NCBI GenBank assembly: GCA_934120675.1
Contig: CAKOUU010000007.1
Span: 1-64,000 of the forward strand
Source: an uncultured Clostridia bacterium
GTDB lineage: Bacteria > Bacillota > Clostridia > TANB77 > CAG-508
DNA: 64,000 nt
Reading direction: 5' to 3'
The notes beneath the pieces were generated by a model. The model was not told the origin of the DNA. It searched no databases and saw only the letters and a program-made list of their open reading frames with translations. Shown here piece by piece: positions 55,115-62,768 of this stretch. The position numbers and the translations under genes are program-made. How positions within the stretch are numbered: the first letter of the stretch is position 1; each line of letters opens with the position of its first letter.

Positions 55115-55144
55115 AAAAAAAGTGCAAGATGCTTGCACTTTTTT
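55115..55144 (+). terminator. Rho-independent terminator after the GtrB-like gene
   Basis: AAAAAAGTGCAAG pairs with CTTGCACTTTTTT around a four-base loop, followed by T residues. It separates the glycosyltransferase block from the rfb operon. Confidence 0.92.
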
Positions 55145-55256
55145 CATTTTAATGATATTATTGTAACCGCAAGAGAATAAAATTATTTATTATATTTTTA
55201 AATGTTTAATTTTCTTGTAATATACGAATTTCTTAGATAAAGAAAGAGGGTAAAAA

Positions 55257-56129
55257 ATGAAAATTTTAGTAACAGGAGCAAATGGAATGCTCGCAAAAGA
55301 AGTAAAAGAAAAATTTGCAGAAGGAAATGAAATAATAGCAACAGATGTAGCAGAATTAGACATAACAAATGGAGAAGCTGTTATGAAATTTATAACAGAT
55401 TTAAAACCTGATTATGTAATAAACTGTGCAGCATTTACAGCTGTTGATAAAGCAGAAGAATGCTATGAATTAGCAGATAAAATAAATGGTGATGGACCTA
55501 CAAATCTTGCAAAAGCAGCAAAAGCAGCTGGAGCAAAACTAGTACATATTTCAACAGACTATGTATTTGGTGGAGATTTAGATGTATCAAAAGACTATAA
55601 AGAAGATGATACAAAAGCACCTGTAACAGTATATGGAAAAACAAAGTTACATGGTGAAGAAGGAATAGAAAAAAATATGGACGAGTACTACATCTTCAGA
55701 ACAGCATGGTTATATGGAATTGGTGGAAATAATTTTGTTAAAACAATGACTAAATTAGGTTCAACAAGAGATGAAATAAGCGTAGTATCAGATCAACATG
55801 GAAGCCCAACATATGCAAAAGATTTAACAGAAATAATATATCAAGCAGTAACAAAAAAAATACCTTATGGAGTATATAATGCAACAAATAATGGATATAC
55901 AACATGGTATGACTTTACAAAAGAAATCTTAAAAGAACAAGGAATTGAATGTAAAGTAAATCCTGTAACAACAGATGAATACATTGAAATGATGAAAGTT
56001 ACACAAGCTAAAAGACCATTTAACTCACAAATGTCAAAAGCAAAACTTGAAGCATGTGGAATAGTTGTTCCAGAATGGAAAGATGGTTTAAGAAGATATT
56101 TGGAAGAAGCAAAAAATATAGAAGCTTAG
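55257..56129 (+). CDS. rfbD: dTDP-4-dehydrorhamnose reductase
   Basis: This 290-residue SDR does the last step of dTDP-L-rhamnose synthesis, the NAD(P)H reduction of dTDP-6-deoxy-lyxo-4-hexulose. It has KILVTGANGMLAKEV (nucleotide site), INCAAFTAVDKAE, STDYVFGG and the catalytic YGKTKLHGE. AGAGGG precedes the ATG. It opens the rfbD-A-C-B operon; the reductase-first order is unusual but functionally complete. Confidence 0.95.
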   Translation: MKILVTGANGMLAKEVKEKFAEGNEIIATDVAELDITNGEAVMKFITDLKPDYVINCAAFTAVDKAEECYELADKINGDGPTNLAKAAKAAGAKLVHISTDYVFGGDLDVSKDYKEDDTKAPVTVYGKTKLHGEEGIEKNMDEYYIFRTAWLYGIGGNNFVKTMTKLGSTRDEISVVSDQHGSPTYAKDLTEIIYQAVTKKIPYGVYNATNNGYTTWYDFTKEILKEQGIECKVNPVTTDEYIEMMKVTQAKRPFNSQMSKAKLEACGIVVPEWKDGLRRYLEEAKNIEA

Positions 56130-56146
56130 AAAGGAATGAACGTAAA

Positions 56147-57019
56147 ATGAAAAACAGAAAAGGAATTATTTTAGCAGGTGGAAGTGGAACAAGATTATAT
56201 CCATTAACACATGCTATATCAAAACAAATTATGCCAGTATACGACAAACCAATGATTTACTATCCATTATCAGTATTAATGGAAGCAGGAATTAGAGAAG
56301 TATTAATTATAACAACGCCAAGAGACAATGAGACATTTAAAACATTATTAGGTGATGGTTCACAATGGGGAATGAAATTTGAATACAAAATCCAAGAAAA
56401 ACCAAATGGACTTGCAGAAGCATTTATAATTGGCGAAGATTTTATCGGAGAAGATAATGTTGCAATGATTTTAGGTGACAACATGTTTTATGGTTCTCAT
56501 TTATCAGAAATGCTAAAAAGAGCAAATGAAAGAGAAAATGAATCAACAATATTTGGATATAAAGTAAAAGATCCAAGAGCTTATGGGGTTGTCGAAATAG
56601 ATGAAAATGGCAAAGCAATATCAATAGAAGAAAAACCGGAAAATCCAAAATCAGACTATGCTGTACCAGGATTATATTTCTATACAAATGATGTTATAGA
56701 AATTGCTAAAAATGTAAAACCATCAGCAAGAGGAGAATTAGAAATAACAACAGTTAATGAAGAATATATGAAAATGAACAAATTATATGTTGAAACATTT
56801 GGAAGAGGTATGACTTGGTTTGATACAGGAACACATGATGCATTACTAGAAACAGCAAGCTTTGTACAAACAATAGAAAAAAGACAAGGAATGCAAGTAT
56901 GTTGCCCAGAAGAAATAGCTTATCAAAATAAATGGATAACTGCAGAAGAATTATCTAAATTAGCTGATAAATATATGAAAACAGACTATGGAAAGTATTT
57001 AAAAGCTTTAATAAAATAA
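56147..57019 (+). CDS. rfbA: Glucose-1-phosphate thymidylyltransferase
   Basis: This 290-residue enzyme joins glucose-1-phosphate and dTTP to make dTDP-glucose, the first step of the pathway. It has KGIILAGGSGTRLYPLTHAI, KPMIYYPLSVLM, LGDNMFYG and GRGMTWFDTGTHDALLE. The start MKNRKG has AAAGGA upstream; a 31-codon extension running back into rfbD is rejected. A REP-like repeat begins directly after its stop codon. Confidence 0.96.
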   Translation: MKNRKGIILAGGSGTRLYPLTHAISKQIMPVYDKPMIYYPLSVLMEAGIREVLIITTPRDNETFKTLLGDGSQWGMKFEYKIQEKPNGLAEAFIIGEDFIGEDNVAMILGDNMFYGSHLSEMLKRANERENESTIFGYKVKDPRAYGVVEIDENGKAISIEEKPENPKSDYAVPGLYFYTNDVIEIAKNVKPSARGELEITTVNEEYMKMNKLYVETFGRGMTWFDTGTHDALLETASFVQTIEKRQGMQVCCPEEIAYQNKWITAEELSKLADKYMKTDYGKYLKALIK

Positions 57020-57062
57020 GACAAGTGGGACAGTCCAAATATGTCTCAATGATTTGTCGAAT
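57020..57062. repeat. GGGACAGTCC-family REP-like element, copy 2
   Basis: Starting at the base after the rfbA stop, it reads GACAAGTGGGACAGTCC, then AAATATGTCTCA, then TTTGTCGAA. These are the blocks shared with copies at 30066 and 62318. It sits between rfbA and rfbC inside the operon. Confidence 0.8.
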
Positions 57063-57089
57063 AATGTTGAAAGAATGGAGATAATTAAA

Positions 57090-57668
57090 ATGGGAAAATT
57101 TAAAAAAATTGATACATCTATTGAAGGTGTATGTATTGTAGAACCAACAGTTTTTGGTGATAACAGAGGATACTTTATGGAAACATACAGCAAAGCTGAT
57201 TTTGAAGAATTAGGATTAAATTATGATTTTGTACAAGATAATCAATCAAAGTCAAAAAAAGGTGTTTTAAGAGGATTACATTTCCAAAAAGAAAATACAC
57301 AATCAAAATTAGTTAGATGTATTAAAGGTTCAGTATTTGATGTTGCAGTCGACTTAAGACCAGGAAGCAAAACATATGGAAAATGGGAAGGTGTTGTATT
57401 AACAGAAGAAAATAAAAAAATGTTTATGATACCAAAAGGATTTGCACATGGATTTTTAGTATTATCTGATGAAGCTGAATTCGCTTATAAATGTGATGAT
57501 GTTTATAACCATGAAGCAGAAGGCGGTCTTAAATGGGATGACCCAGATATAGGAATTGAATGGCCTATGGGAGATTTAAAACCAGAAGATTTGTTAACAT
57601 CTGAAAAAGATGGAAAATGGCCATCACTTAAAGAATTAAAAGAAACAGATTTATTTAGTAATTTATAA
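57090..57668 (+). CDS. rfbC: dTDP-4-dehydrorhamnose 3,5-epimerase
   Basis: This 192-residue cupin-type epimerase inverts C3 and C5 of dTDP-4-keto-6-deoxyglucose. It has CIVEPTVFGDNRGYFMETYS, QDNQSKSKKGVLRGLHFQ (catalytic His), SVFDVAVDLRPGS, IPKGFAHGFLVLSD and WDDPDIGIEWP. The start MGKFKK has GGAG nine bases upstream; a 12-codon extension through the REP element is rejected. A paired palindromic repeat follows. Confidence 0.95.
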   Translation: MGKFKKIDTSIEGVCIVEPTVFGDNRGYFMETYSKADFEELGLNYDFVQDNQSKSKKGVLRGLHFQKENTQSKLVRCIKGSVFDVAVDLRPGSKTYGKWEGVVLTEENKKMFMIPKGFAHGFLVLSDEAEFAYKCDDVYNHEAEGGLKWDDPDIGIEWPMGDLKPEDLLTSEKDGKWPSLKELKETDLFSNL

Positions 57669-57669
57669 A

Positions 57670-57764
57670 TTCAACCAATGGGGACGTTCTTAAATTGGTT
57701 GAATAAAAAAGTAAAATAATTTAAAGGAATTTCAACCAATTTAAGAACGTCCCCATTGGTTGAA
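57670..57764. repeat. Inverted pair of 34-bp REP-like palindromes
   Basis: Two perfect inverted copies (57670-57703 and 57731-57764) read TTCAACCAATGGGGACGTTC, then TTAAATTGGTTGAA. Each is also self-complementary at its ends (TTCAACCAAT with ATTGGTTGAA). The first begins two bases after the rfbC stop and the second overlaps the leader of rfbB. The GGGGACG core resembles those of the other repeats in this window. Confidence 0.9.
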
Positions 57765-57792
57765 TTTCGTTCAAAAGAAAGAGGTATTAAAA

Positions 57793-58761
57793 ATGAGTAA
57801 AAATGTATTAGTAACAGGTGCAGCAGGATTTATAGGAGCAAACTTTGCAGAATATTTTGTAAATAAACATCCTGACTATAAAGTAGTAGTATTAGACAAA
57901 TTAACATATGCAGGAAATTTAGATAATTTAAAAAAAGTAATGGATAAAATAACATTTGTACAAGGAGATATTTGTGATTTTGATTTTGTACTAGATTTAT
58001 TTAAAAAATACGATATAAATGGTGTAATTCACTTTGCAGCTGAATCACATGTTGATAACAGTATAAAAAATCCATTTATATTTACACACACAAATGTAAT
58101 AGGAACACATACTTTATTAGAAGCAGCTAAACAAGTATGGGGAGAAGGAAGTCCAAATAAATTTGTTCATATATCAACAGATGAAGTTTATGGTTCACTT
58201 AAGGAAGATGGATATTTTACAGAAAAATCTCCAATTAAACCAAGTAGCCCATATTCAGCATCAAAAGCAAGTTCAGATTTAATTGCATTTGCATATCATG
58301 AAACATTTAAAATGAATGTAAATGTAACAAACTGTTCAAACAACTATGGTCCATACCAACACAATGAAAAATTAATTCCTCATATGATTAAATTAGCATT
58401 AAATGATGAAAAATTACCTGTTTATGGTGAAGGATTAAACATTAGAGATTGGTTATATGTTGAAGACCATTGTGAAGCAATTGATTTAGTATTCCATAAT
58501 GGTGTTGCTGGTGAAAGATATAACATTGGTGGACACAATGAAAGAAGAAATATTGAAATTGTTAAATTAATTTTACAAAGATTAGGCAAATCAGAAGATT
58601 TAATTGAACATGTTGCTGATAGAAAAGGTCATGATTATAGATATGCAATTGATCCAACAAAAATAAAAAATGAACTTGGTTGGTATCCAAAGACTAAGTT
58701 TGAAGATGGTATTGTTAAGACTATTGATTGGTATTTAGCAAATCCTGAGTGGTTAAAATAG
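57793..58761 (+). CDS. rfbB: dTDP-glucose 4,6-dehydratase
   Basis: This 322-residue extended SDR makes dTDP-4-keto-6-deoxyglucose, the branch point for rhamnose and for the WecE-like aminosugar. It has NVLVTGAAGFIGANFAEYF (NAD site), HFAAESHVDNSI, STDEVYGSL, the catalytic YSASKASSD and NCSNNYGPYQ. AAAGAGG precedes the ATG; an upstream TTG extension through the repeat is rejected. It closes the rfb operon. Confidence 0.96.
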   Translation: MSKNVLVTGAAGFIGANFAEYFVNKHPDYKVVVLDKLTYAGNLDNLKKVMDKITFVQGDICDFDFVLDLFKKYDINGVIHFAAESHVDNSIKNPFIFTHTNVIGTHTLLEAAKQVWGEGSPNKFVHISTDEVYGSLKEDGYFTEKSPIKPSSPYSASKASSDLIAFAYHETFKMNVNVTNCSNNYGPYQHNEKLIPHMIKLALNDEKLPVYGEGLNIRDWLYVEDHCEAIDLVFHNGVAGERYNIGGHNERRNIEIVKLILQRLGKSEDLIEHVADRKGHDYRYAIDPTKIKNELGWYPKTKFEDGIVKTIDWYLANPEWLK

Positions 58762-58789
58762 AATAGTTAATTATTATTAAAAAATTAAG

Positions 58790-58827
58790 AATATATTATT
58801 TTAAAATAATATATTTTTAATTTTTTT
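58790..58827. terminator. Terminator between rfbB and the convergent flippase gene
   Basis: A 26-base perfect palindrome (13-base arm AATATATTATTTT) is followed by a T-rich tract on the plus side. It is entirely A/T, so it is a weaker hairpin than others, but its position after rfbB is right. Confidence 0.6.
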
Positions 58828-58839
58828 GTTATTAATAAA

Positions 58840-60339
58840 TTATTTCCTTATTATGCTTAATAAATTTATTATAAAGAAACTTATTACATAAATAAAAATA
58901 AAAAGCAATATATTAAAAACTAGATTAACAGTAAGATTAATTAAGTTAAAATGAAAAATATTTGTTACAAAATACGAAATTAAACTACAAGTTAAAGGAA
59001 CAATAATCCAGTCTATTAAATTAGGCTTTATTTTAGAATACTTATACAACTGGAAAAGACTAATGCTAAAATTCAATACTTCACTAAAAAAGATAGAAAG
59101 TACATATCCTTTAATGCCTAAAACAGGAAGCAAAAAATAAATAAAGCATGTTGTAATACTTAAATCTAAAATATTACAGCACATAACACCAAACTGTTTG
59201 TTCAAGCCTTTTAGAATGCAGTCGATAATATGGTCCATATACATAAAAAATATAAATGGAGTAAATACCTTAAAAAAGTATCCAGTCTCAATGTTATTAT
59301 AAATAGCCAACCCTAAATCGTTTGAAAATATAAAAAATATACTACAAACACACATAGAAAATGCACAAGTAATTTTAAAAATCTTATTTGCAACATAGTT
59401 AATTGCTTTATAATTTTTTTGTGCTACATATGTTGAGAACTCTGGTATTAAAAGCATACTATAAGAATCTGTAAGAACAGTTGGAAATGTTATAACTGGA
59501 AGTACCATACCATTAATCATACCATATTGTGAAAGAGCTTTACTACAAGAAATACCTGATTTCTCAAGTTGAGTAGGAATTATCAATTGTTTTAAAGTTG
59601 AAAGTCCAGAGCGTATATATGATGTTACTGCAACTGGAAAAGCAATTTTCAATATATTAAATCTTTGTCCAAAAGAACGGACATCTTCTAACTTTTTAAG
59701 TTTTATATCTATAATATATAAAATAAAAATCAATGTAAAAGAACATACTTCTGAAATTACATCAGCTAAAATAAGCGAAATACAAACCGCTTCTACACCA
59801 TTAGCTATATTTATTTTTAGCAATATTATTGTTGCAACCATTTTAATTGTAAATTCAAAAACTTGGGTAATTGCATTTTTATAAGCCTTTCGTACAGTGG
59901 TAAAATAACTACTGATACAAGAAGACATTGCAATAAAAGGTAATCCGATTGCTATGTAAAATAATGGCTTAGAAGAAACCATATTGTGTAAGCATTTATT
60001 TGTAATAAAATCAGAAAAAAGTAAAATTAGTCCACCTGCAGTTATTCCTAATAACAAGCTAAAAAATATACAAGTACGTATTGCTTTTATAGCTTGTTTA
60101 TTTTTATTTAAGGCAAATTTTTCTGAAACAATAACAGTTACAGCAATGTTTAATCCAGATGTTGCAACAGTTATGAAAAATAGGTATACAGCCATTACTA
60201 AGCTGAATACACCAACCGCTTCTGAACCTATTTGATTTGATATGTATATATTGAAAATAAGTGCTGCAAATTTCATAAGTAGTGATGTACTTGTTAGTAT
60301 TGCACCATTTATTAGAAATAGTTTACTTTTTTGTCTCAA
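58840..60339 (-). CDS. SpoVB/MurJ-like polysaccharide flippase, MOP superfamily
   Basis: This 499-residue protein has about 14 membrane helices and the opening FLINGAILTSTSLLMKFAAL followed by YISNQIGSEAVGVFSLVMAVY, typical of SpoVB/Wzx-like members of the MOP superfamily. It would flip a lipid-linked precursor of peptidoglycan or polysaccharide. It starts at TTG with AAAGAGGTGA upstream. It is the only minus-strand gene of the locus and is convergent with rfbB. Its leader carries a 75-bp insertion-like element related to the one before the WecE-like operon. Confidence 0.85.
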   Translation of the reverse strand: MRQKSKLFLINGAILTSTSLLMKFAALIFNIYISNQIGSEAVGVFSLVMAVYLFFITVATSGLNIAVTVIVSEKFALNKNKQAIKAIRTCIFFSLLLGITAGGLILLFSDFITNKCLHNMVSSKPLFYIAIGLPFIAMSSCISSYFTTVRKAYKNAITQVFEFTIKMVATIILLKINIANGVEAVCISLILADVISEVCSFTLIFILYIIDIKLKKLEDVRSFGQRFNILKIAFPVAVTSYIRSGLSTLKQLIIPTQLEKSGISCSKALSQYGMINGMVLPVITFPTVLTDSYSMLLIPEFSTYVAQKNYKAINYVANKIFKITCAFSMCVCSIFFIFSNDLGLAIYNNIETGYFFKVFTPFIFFMYMDHIIDCILKGLNKQFGVMCCNILDLSITTCFIYFLLPVLGIKGYVLSIFFSEVLNFSISLFQLYKYSKIKPNLIDWIIVPLTCSLISYFVTNIFHFNLINLTVNLVFNILLFIFIYVISFFIINLLSIIRK

Positions 60340-60383
60340 ATAAATTCACCTCTTTAATGAATATGCAGAAATTTTAAAATAAT

Positions 60384-60474
60384 AACTGACCGTTACAGTT
60401 CAGTAGTAAAAATCTCTAAAATATAATTCACAGGTATTTCAGGGATTTTCCTTACAAAACTGTAACAACTGACC
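60384..60474 (-). mobile_element. 75-bp palindromic insertion-like element with 8-bp direct repeats
   Basis: The element (60392-60466) has perfect 9-base terminal inverted repeats GTTACAGTT/AACTGTAAC and is flanked by AACTGACC on both sides (60384-60391 and 60467-60474). On the minus strand it carries GGAAAATCC-C-TGAAATACCTGTGAAT then T-ATATTTT, differing at two positions from the block in the element at 21473, with the same eight-base spacing from GTTACAG. It lacks the second hairpin unit of that element. It lies about 50 bases upstream of the flippase start in the leader. Confidence 0.7.
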
Positions 60475-60608
60475 ACCAAGACTAGTGACAAATTTTTAAA
60501 AATAGTGTATTATTGTAAAAGCAATTGTAATTTAATTCAATTGCTAACAAGACTAATCTGTTAAAAATAATTTTTACAGATTTCGTATTTTAAGGAAGGA
60601 AAATAAAA

Positions 60609-62327
60609 ATGAAAAAAGAAAAAATAGTCCAAGAAGTTAAGGACATAAAAGAACTAATATACAACTCAGCCAAAACATATGCAAACAATATAGCATTTAT
60701 AGTAAAACACCAAGAAGGAAAAAACAAAACATACGAAAATATAACTTATAAAATGCTTTTAGAACAAATAAATGCATTAGGTACTAAATTATACAGTATG
60801 GGATTTAAAAATAAAAGAATAGCCATTTTGGGACGAAATAGATATGAATGGGCACTAGGACACTTAACAAGTTTATTAGGCGGAATAGTATCAATCCCAT
60901 TAGACAAAGATTTACAAATAGATGAACTAGAAAGCTCATTAATGAGAAGTAAAGCAGATGCAATATATTTTGACGAAAAATACATAGAAAAAATAGAAGA
61001 AATAAAAAACAGAAACAATACAAATGTAAAAGAATATATTTGTATGTCAAAACTAGCAGGATATAAAGATATAAATACATTAAAAGAGGAAGGACAAAAA
61101 TTGCTAGAAGAAGGAAACAAAGAATACATATCAGCAAAAATAGATGAAAATGCAATGAATATTTTGTTATTCACATCTGGAACAACATCAAAATCAAAAG
61201 CAGTAATGTTGTCACAAAAAAATATTGCGTCAAATGTATATGCAATGCAAAGAGTTGAAGACATTAGAAGCACAGACTCAAATTTAGCATTTCTACCAAT
61301 GCATCATATATTTGGTTCAACATGTCTAATCGTTATGTTAGCGTGTGGTGCTAGGACATCATTCCCAGATGGGTTAAGATATGTGGCACAAAACTTAAAA
61401 GAATATGAAGTATCTGTATTTGTTGGTGTACCACTATTGGTAGAAGCAATCTACAATAAAGTGGTAAAAGAAATTGATAAGCAAGGAAAAACAAAACTTA
61501 TAAAAAATGCTATAAGAGTTAGTAACTTCTTATTAAAATTCCATATAGATATTAGAAGAAAATTATTTAAACAGTTAATTGACCAATTAGGCGGAAAAAT
61601 GAGATTTGTAATTTCAGGTGGAGCACCATTAGACCCTAAAATACAAAAAGGATTTATAGATTTAGGAATAAATGTAGCACAAGGATATGGTTTAACAGAA
61701 ACATCACCAGTTATTGCAGCAGAAAATATGTACAAATCAAGAACAGGTTCAATAGGAGTTCCAATGGAAAATGTGACTGTTGAAATTGTAAATAAAGATG
61801 ATAACGGTATAGGGGAGTTACGTGCAAAAGGACCAAATGTAATGCTTGGTTACTATGAAAATGAAGAAGAGACAAATAAAGTACTTAAAGATGGTTGGTT
61901 CTATACTGGAGATTTAGGTTATATTGATAAAGATGGCTTTATTTTTATAACAGGTAGACAAAAGAATATGATAGTTCTTAAAAATGGTAAAAAAATCTTC
62001 CCAGAGGAAATAGAAACACTAGTTAATAGAATAGATTTAATAGATGAATGCATGGTATTTGGTATGCCTGACGAAGTTGATAAAAATGATGTTAAACTTT
62101 CTGTCAAAGTTGTTTATAATAAAGATGAAGTAAAACAAAAATATGGTGATATTTCTTTTGATGAGATTAGAGATATTATTTGGAATAGAATAAAAAATGA
62201 GGTTAATACTACTGTTCCTAGATATAAACATATTATGAATATGATTTTGACTGATAAGGAACTTATTAAGACTACTACTAAGAAAGTTAAAAGAAATGAA
62301 GAACTAAAAGAAATTTTGGGACAGTAG
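60609..62327 (+). CDS. AMP-forming acyl-CoA synthetase (long-chain fatty acid type)
   Basis: This 572-residue adenylating enzyme would activate a carboxylic acid, probably a fatty acid, with ATP and CoA. Family motifs appear in order: ILLFTSGTTSKSKAVMLS (P-loop), FLPMHHIFGS, GYGLTETSPVI, GWFYTGDLGYIDKDGFIFITGR and KNMIVLKNGKKIFPEEIE, with KTTTKKVKR at the end carrying the adenylation lysine. AAGGAAGGA precedes the ATG. A REP-like repeat overlaps its stop codon. Chain length specificity is unknown. Confidence 0.92.
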   Translation: MKKEKIVQEVKDIKELIYNSAKTYANNIAFIVKHQEGKNKTYENITYKMLLEQINALGTKLYSMGFKNKRIAILGRNRYEWALGHLTSLLGGIVSIPLDKDLQIDELESSLMRSKADAIYFDEKYIEKIEEIKNRNNTNVKEYICMSKLAGYKDINTLKEEGQKLLEEGNKEYISAKIDENAMNILLFTSGTTSKSKAVMLSQKNIASNVYAMQRVEDIRSTDSNLAFLPMHHIFGSTCLIVMLACGARTSFPDGLRYVAQNLKEYEVSVFVGVPLLVEAIYNKVVKEIDKQGKTKLIKNAIRVSNFLLKFHIDIRRKLFKQLIDQLGGKMRFVISGGAPLDPKIQKGFIDLGINVAQGYGLTETSPVIAAENMYKSRTGSIGVPMENVTVEIVNKDDNGIGELRAKGPNVMLGYYENEEETNKVLKDGWFYTGDLGYIDKDGFIFITGRQKNMIVLKNGKKIFPEEIETLVNRIDLIDECMVFGMPDEVDKNDVKLSVKVVYNKDEVKQKYGDISFDEIRDIIWNRIKNEVNTTVPRYKHIMNMILTDKELIKTTTKKVKRNEELKEILGQ

Positions 62328-62371
62328 GGACAGTCCAAATTTGTCTCACAAATTTGTTGGATTTTGTCGAA
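62318..62371. repeat. GGGACAGTCC-family REP-like element, copy 3
   Basis: The element starts in the last codons of the acyl-CoA synthetase and includes its stop: GGGACAGTAGGGACAGTCC, then AAATTTGTCTCA and TTTTGTCGAAA. The GGGACAG core occurs twice. It shares GGGACAGTCCAAAT and TGTCTCA with the copy after rfbA. Confidence 0.8.
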
Positions 62372-62377
62372 AGTAAG

Positions 62378-62430
62378 AAAAAAATAAAAACACGATTTTT
62401 CAATAGAGAAATTCGTGTTTTTATTTTTTT
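62378..62430. terminator. Bidirectional terminator between acyl-CoA synthetase and XRE gene
   Basis: An imperfect stem of about 17 pairs (AAAAATAAAAACACGA against TCGTGTTTTTATTTTT) has A and T runs on both sides. It lies between two convergent genes. Confidence 0.8.
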
Positions 62431-62647
62431 ACTTTTTTCTTTGATATGGTTTTGATATGTTTGTTAGTCCTGCTAAATAATCTAATGAAGTATTATAATA
62501 TTTTGCATAGTAAATTAGGGTATCTAATGGTATGATTCTTTCTTCTTTTTCATATCTAATGTATGAATTTTTAGATATATAACCAATTTTTGCACATTCT
62601 GCTTGTGTTAGTTCATGATCTTCTCTTAAATCCTTTAATCTCAACAT
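62429..62647 (-). CDS. XRE-family helix-turn-helix repressor
   Basis: This 72-residue protein is a single Cro/CI-type HTH domain: RLKDLREDHELTQAECAKIG, then YISKNSYIRYEKEERIIPLD and the closing helix LIYYAKYYNTSLDYLAGLT. It should bind DNA as a dimer. The start is the ATG with AAGGAG eight bases upstream; an upstream GTG overlaps that site. It is divergent from the pilin-like gene, and three copies of a 16-bp palindrome lie between them, so it probably represses itself and its neighbour. Confidence 0.9.
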   Translation of the reverse strand: MLRLKDLREDHELTQAECAKIGYISKNSYIRYEKEERIIPLDTLIYYAKYYNTSLDYLAGLTNISKPYQRKK

Positions 62648-62676
62648 TTTTCTCACTCCTTACATTATTATATAAA

Positions 62677-62744
62677 ATACTCCATTTGGTGTTGACTTTT
62701 TACCCCATATGGTGTATTATTCTTTTATACTCCATTTGGAGTAT
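62677..62744. promoter_or_regulatory. Three palindromic operators and divergent promoters
   Basis: Three sites fit TAC(T/C)CCAT(T/A)TGG(A/T)GT: 62678-62693, 62701-62716 and 62728-62743, with centres 23 and 27 bases apart. A plus-strand promoter TTGACT (62693-62698) and TATTAT (62715-62720) with a 16-base spacer encloses the middle site, and the first site touches its -35. A TATAAT-like -10 for the XRE gene lies on the minus strand near 62670-62675. The layout is that of a repressor-controlled divergent promoter region. Confidence 0.8.
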
Positions 62745-62768
62745 AAAAATAAAAAAAGGAGAAAACAA

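Noticed and set aside
57670..57764. Possible CRISPR-like or site-specific recombination array
   Set aside because: Only two units, inverted rather than direct, and each is self-palindromic; no cas or recombinase gene is near.
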